A stretch of DNA of 17,852 bases from Victivallaceae bacterium (GTDB lineage Bacteria > Verrucomicrobiota > Lentisphaeria > Victivallales > Victivallaceae): positions 1 through 17,852 of the forward strand of contig JAEDIJ010000039.1 in NCBI GenBank assembly GCA_016292515.1, given 5' to 3'. This document shows positions 15,298-17,852 of the stretch, one piece after another (position 1 is the stretch's first letter; each line of letters starts with the position of its first letter). The notes under the pieces were generated by a model. That model was not told the DNA's origin and did not search any database. It worked only from the letters and a program-made list of their open reading frames with translations. Position numbers and translations under genes: made by a program.

Positions 15298-15791
15298 AAA
15301 ATGTTATGCCCCCTCCGGTATCGCTTGCTTGCCGGCGATTTTGATTATGCAGATTTGTCCATGCCATTTACATTTATCCATGTTTTTGCAGGAGCCGTAT
15401 GCTATTTTACGGGTGGTGCTTCGCGGCAGATGCAAATATTAACGTTCCCAAAATTCGTGGGGAGTTTCCCTGATGGCTACTCCTGGTCGGAGCGCGGCTC
15501 CGTCACATTTCAACGACGAAATGGGGGACTCGGCAATACATCAACACTTGCAAATTGTATGAGCTGGGAGTAAGGTAAAAGGAGGGAGAGGCTTCGCCTT
15601 CACAAACCGACCTGCTCCTCCGGAGCTTCCCGGTCGGTCGGTTTGTTTCGGCTTCGCCAACGCACGTGGTTCTGCGATCAGTCAGAAACAAATGTGCGCA
15701 AAATATCGGACACTACTCTGTCGAAAAGCGGATGATGCTACCGGACCAAAAATCAATCAGATTAAATTCCGTCCTTCTCAACAGGTGAAAA
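15298..15791. other. Intergenic stretch, no gene seen
   Basis: Short open frames exist on both strands but none has protein-like composition with a ribosome binding site. The stretch contains a 6-bp hairpin CGGAGC-GCG-GCTCCG at 15488-15502 and the larger stem at 15602-15646. The word ATTATGCAGATTT at 15344-15356 is identical over 13 bases to one of the Fic promoter boxes (11054-11066). No terminator is evident after the prepilin-like gene. Confidence 0.6.
15602..15646. repeat. Nested inverted repeat
   Basis: ACAAACCGACC (15602-15612) pairs perfectly with GGTCGGTTTGT (15636-15646). Inside, GCTCC-TCC-GGAGC (15614-15626) forms a second hairpin. Neither is followed by a T tract, so it is probably an interspersed palindromic element rather than a terminator. 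Confidence 0.7.
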
Positions 15792-16040
15792 TCAAAAATG
15801 GCGCTTGGCGAAGGCGTGTCCGGAACCGGACTTCAGATAAGATTCAAACGCGACGGCTTTTTCTTTGTCGCTGAAAACAACCGCCGTTTCGATTTTCCAC
15901 GGGGCATACTTGGATGTATGCGGAACCTCTCCTGCATTGTGTTTGGCAAGACGTGCCGCAAGATTGCTTGCCGAACCGACGTAATGATGTTCCCCGGTCG
16001 CTACATCGATCAGAATATAGACATAGTAAAAATCCGACAT
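15792..16040 (-). CDS. GIY-YIG nuclease family protein (single domain)
   Basis: This is an 82-residue stand-alone GIY-YIG domain of the UPF0213/YhbQ type, which cut or process DNA by an unresolved role. The GIY-like strand is YVYIL (6-10) and the YIG-like strand is HYVGSA (19-24). Then come the conserved Arg30, HN (34-35), and PWKIETAVVF, and Glu66 in AFESYLKSGSG is the expected metal-binding glutamate. The C-terminal SGSGHAFAKRHF is typical of the group, so the protein is complete. The start at 16040 has a GGAG site six to seven bases upstream. It is on the opposite strand to the beta-helix/prepilin pair and lies just inside the second copy of the 178-bp repeat, so it could be cargo or contribute to mobility; the latter is speculation. 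Confidence 0.9.
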   Translation of the reverse strand: MSDFYYVYILIDVATGEHHYVGSASNLAARLAKHNAGEVPHTSKYAPWKIETAVVFSDKEKAVAFESYLKSGSGHAFAKRHF

Positions 16041-16106
16041 CGGTTTTCTCCATCCCGAAAAAATGATTTAGTGTCGTGATCGGCGGCGCATCCGCGATCT
16101 CTACGT

Positions 16107-16134
16107 GTCCGCCTCCGCCAAGGCTACGGCGGGA
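16107..16134. repeat. Small CCGCC/GGCGG hairpin
   Basis: CCGCC (16115-16119) pairs with GGCGG (16128-16132) around AAGGCTAC, inside outer GTCC/GGAC ends. It resembles the short interspersed hairpins that recur in many intergenic regions of PVC and other genomes. It lies in the gap between the GIY-YIG gene and repeat copy 2, which holds no gene. Confidence 0.5.
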
Positions 16135-16179
16135 CAGTCTTCGAAGTCCTTGCTCACGCAATGACTTGTTACGGCTTGC

Positions 16180-16229
16180 CCAGCCTTCGAAAAGCCGTCA
16201 CAATTTTGTGACGGCTTTTCGAAGGCTGG
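16180..16229. repeat. Perfect 24-bp hairpin at the head of repeat copy 2
   Basis: The arm 16180-16203 (beginning CCAGCCTTCG, ending GTCACAA) is perfectly complementary to 16206-16229, leaving only TT between them. The right arm ends in CTGG and runs straight into GTGGAG and the 178-bp repeat, as in copy 1. Compared with copy 1 the stem is longer and of different sequence but still perfect. Confidence 0.9.
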
Positions 16230-16402
16230 TGGAGGATGCAGCAATCCGTAACTATTCCGCTATAACCTGCTCTCCAACCTCAAAAATTAATTCCGATCAG
16301 CCGCGAATTACTTTTCTACACCGCTTCACCCGATGTTCGAGCGAAATCCCAATCCCGCAGAATCTATACGCTTTAAGTGCAAAAATCCGAAATTTTAATT
16401 GG
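16225..16402 (+). repeat. 178-bp direct repeat, copy 2
   Basis: This is the second copy of the element at 11305-11482, same orientation, no gaps, 139 of 152 identical over the core 16251-16402. It again ends at AATTTTAATTGG. The sequence directly after it (ATTAAACGC) differs from that after copy 1 (TATGCGTTG), so no obvious target duplication is visible. It lies immediately upstream of a truncated amidohydrolase gene. Confidence 0.92.
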
Positions 16403-16621
16403 ATTAAACGCAGAATCCACGCTTCATTATACTGCCGGACAAATTATCGGCAGAAAGGTAGCTACGCCTACGGGGTGGAAAGAATCATGCTCGGCAGCGA
16501 CTATCCCGGCAAAAGCCCGAAACGCGCCGTACAGGAAATCATAAAACTGGACATTCCGGAAAAAGATAAGGAAATGATCTGCTTCCGCAACGCGCAACGC
16601 TTCCTGAACTTGCCGGAGTGA
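16403..16621 (+). pseudogene. 3' remnant of an amidohydrolase (Amidohydro_2 family)
   Basis: From about 16457 the frame reads GSYAYGVERIMLGSDYP then GKSPKRAVQEIIKLDI, EKDKEMICFRNAQRFLNLPE and stop. The RIMLGSDYP segment with its metal-binding Asp, followed by the I-x3-NAQRFL helix, is the standard C-terminal end of metal-dependent TIM-barrel amidohydrolases. The other roughly 220 or more residues, including all metal-binding His motifs, are missing: upstream the same frame runs into the 178-bp repeat and the hairpin. There is no usable start codon with a ribosome binding site, so this is a dead stump left by insertion, deletion or recombination at the repeat. Confidence 0.8.
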
Positions 16622-16647
16622 TCGACAAATTCAGGGGAGCAGGAGTA

Positions 16648-16676
16648 TTGACAAATCGCATCAGCCGTGTTATATT
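16648..16676 (+). promoter_or_regulatory. Promoter of the GH16 gene
   Basis: A consensus -35 box TTGACA (16648-16653) and a -10 box TATATT (16671-16676) are 17 bases apart, the best sigma70-like promoter in the window. Just downstream, CAATT-T-AATTG (16686-16696) is a small palindrome near the expected transcription start and could be an operator. The start codon has GGAG at 16708-16711. Confidence 0.8.
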
Positions 16677-16717
16677 AGGTGGTCCCAATTTAATTGACCG
16701 GAAGCTTGGAGTAGAAA

Positions 16718-17605
16718 ATGCGGATCATAAAAGTTTATTTTTTTTCGGCTTTGTCGCTCTTTCTCATCGGCAAACTCGACGCGGGAGCCCCTGCCGATTT
16801 TCCGGCGAATCCTCTAAACAAACCCGGTTGGGAACTGACTTTTCACGATGAATTCGACCGCCCGGTGCTCGACGACTATTTCTGGTTTTCGTCTTACCGC
16901 GCCGGACGCGGCGAATATCTGCGCCGGATCGGCAAAGATGCCCGCTGGTACGACGACAACGCCCACTGCGATTTCGGGAACGGCACGCTGAAACTGCGTG
17001 TTGACCGCACCCGTCCGTGGCGACCGACCCCCATCACTCCCTGCGTCAGCTGTATCACCACCAGCGACCACCGCATCGGCAAAAGCATCAACGAGATCAG
17101 AATATTCGACAAGTTTTCCCAAAAATACGGCTACTTTGAAATGCGGGCGAAATGCGTCAAAGGCAGCGGCTGGATGTGCGCCTTTTGGCTGCATCAAGTC
17201 GACCCGCGCCATCAGGAATTCACCTTGGACGGGGAGCGCAACGAGAAAGACGGCGTGGTCGAGATCGACATTTTCGAGCAGCGGGGCAAGTGCATCGGCG
17301 AAACGAACTCGCAGATCGACTACAATGTCCACTTCACCACCGACGGTCACTTTCTCGACGAAGTTCCCGGCGATCTGTCCGAAACTTTTCACATCTATGC
17401 CATGCAGTGGCAAGAGGGTAAAATCCAATGGTTCTTCGACAACCGGCTTGTCCGCACCTACGAGGGGCCGACCCCGCCCGGGGAAATGTTCCTGCTCGCC
17501 GCGTTGTTCCACTACGAGGGATGGCTGGGTAAAATCGATCCGCAGGGCAGTTACCCCCGGGATTTCGAGATCGACTATATCCGCGTATATCGGCAGAAGC
17601 CATGA
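16718..17605 (+). CDS. Exported glycoside hydrolase family 16 protein
   Basis: This is a 295-residue protein with an N-terminal signal peptide (MRIIKVYFFSALSLFLIG core, likely cleaved around residues 22-26 near DAGAPA). The rest is a single GH16 beta-jellyroll: WELTFHDEFD near the start, YFEMRAKCVKGSG then WMCAFWLHQ, and the catalytic motif EIDIFE (182-187), in which Glu182 would be the nucleophile, Asp184 the helper and Glu187 the acid/base. The closing strand FEIDYIRVYRQ is typical. The ExDxxE spacing is that of laminarinases, agarases, porphyranases and kappa-carrageenases rather than lichenases, so it is predicted to cut beta-1,3- or beta-1,4-linked polysaccharide outside the cytoplasm; the exact substrate is not decided. 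It has its own strong promoter and stands alone. Four Cys (84, 109, 112, 146) plus Cys154 and Cys192 could form disulphides. Confidence 0.93.
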   Translation: MRIIKVYFFSALSLFLIGKLDAGAPADFPANPLNKPGWELTFHDEFDRPVLDDYFWFSSYRAGRGEYLRRIGKDARWYDDNAHCDFGNGTLKLRVDRTRPWRPTPITPCVSCITTSDHRIGKSINEIRIFDKFSQKYGYFEMRAKCVKGSGWMCAFWLHQVDPRHQEFTLDGERNEKDGVVEIDIFEQRGKCIGETNSQIDYNVHFTTDGHFLDEVPGDLSETFHIYAMQWQEGKIQWFFDNRLVRTYEGPTPPGEMFLLAALFHYEGWLGKIDPQGSYPRDFEIDYIRVYRQKP

Positions 17606-17646
17606 TTTTCAGGGGGAATCAATAAAAGCATTACCCCGCCGGAGCG

Positions 17647-17791
17647 TTTCACGCCGACGAAAAGTCGGCTTTTCACGGCAAACGGAAGTTTGCCATTTCA
17701 CGCGACGCTTGTCCCCCGTCTGTGAAAGAGTGAAAAAGTGAAATCGACGCTTCGCGTCTGTGAAACGAAATGCGCCTTTGTCGCATTTCAC
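17647..17791. repeat. Array of small hairpins separated by TTTCAC/GTGAAA boxes
   Basis: TTTCAC occurs at 17647, 17671, 17696 and 17786, and GTGAAA at 17722, 17730, 17738 and 17760. Between them lie small stems: GCCGAC/GTCGGC (17653-17669), GGCAAAC-GGAA-GTTTGCC (17677-17694), GACGC-TTC-GCGTC (17746-17758) and AAATGCG/CGCATTT (17768-17788). Hairpin sequences differ while the boxes are constant. The rest of the window to 17852 shows no gene. Confidence 0.7.
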
Positions 17792-17852
17792 TATTGTTTT
17801 GGTTCTTCGACGGTTTATGACAGAAACAAGCAGAAAACTGAAAATTTTCCAG

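Noticed and set aside
15503..15691. Leftward 62-codon open frame after the prepilin-like gene
   Set aside because: It overlaps the nested palindrome, lacks a ribosome binding site and has no recognisable motif.
16076..16402. 5' part of the 181-codon open frame ending in the amidohydrolase stump
   Set aside because: It crosses the perfect hairpin and the 178-bp repeat, has no ribosome binding site, and only its last 55 codons resemble a protein family.
17647..17791. CRISPR array
   Set aside because: The boxes are only six bases, flip orientation, and the intervening sequences are self-complementary hairpins rather than spacers; no cas gene is present.

Overview
The window most likely comes from a Lentisphaerota-type bacterium (Victivallales or a close PVC relative, often gut-associated). 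This is an inference from gene content: a prepilin-like protein with a C-terminal H-X9-DG motif, a large chlamydial Pmp-like beta-helix protein, a GHL6-type glycosidase and an exported GH16 enzyme. No phylogenetic marker was tested. The DNA is GC-moderate and rich in small intergenic hairpins.

Left part (1-4113): htpG (Hsp90) runs leftwards. A tRNA-Ser(UGA) lies 10 bases beyond its stop codon, followed by a hairpin-plus-T-tract terminator. Divergent from htpG, with a clear sigma70-like promoter, is a DUF349 coiled-coil protein.

Sugar-use operon (4202-9828): a cytoplasmic GHL6/GH151-like glycosidase (possible alpha-L-fucosidase) is followed by a complete CUT2-type sugar ABC importer: binding protein, double ATPase and permease. 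The importer presumably brings in a sugar or small oligosaccharide that the enzyme cuts inside the cell. An inverted repeat separates enzyme and transporter genes.

Accessory part (9943-16621): a leftward class II Fic AMP-transferase with a C-terminal winged helix has four copies of a TCTGCATA-type box over its promoter, which suggests autoregulation. Next is a palindrome-rich stretch and the first copy of a 178-bp direct repeat headed by a hairpin. The second copy lies exactly 4,920 bp further on. Between the copies are a small Pro/Val/Ala-rich leftward ORF with its own terminator, a cobalamin riboswitch with its own promoter, a 21-codon ORF, a 766-residue beta-helix protein, a prepilin-like protein and a leftward GIY-YIG nuclease gene. 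Just after the second copy is the 3' stump of an amidohydrolase gene, so this block looks like inserted or recombined cassette DNA.

Right end (16648-17852): a near-consensus promoter drives an exported GH16 glycoside hydrolase. An array of small hairpins separated by TTTCAC/GTGAAA boxes follows.

The most unusual unit is the B12-riboswitch/beta-helix/prepilin cassette bracketed by hairpin-headed repeats. The riboswitch suggests that a cell-surface structure is made when cobalamin is scarce, but a role in B12 capture is a hypothesis only.
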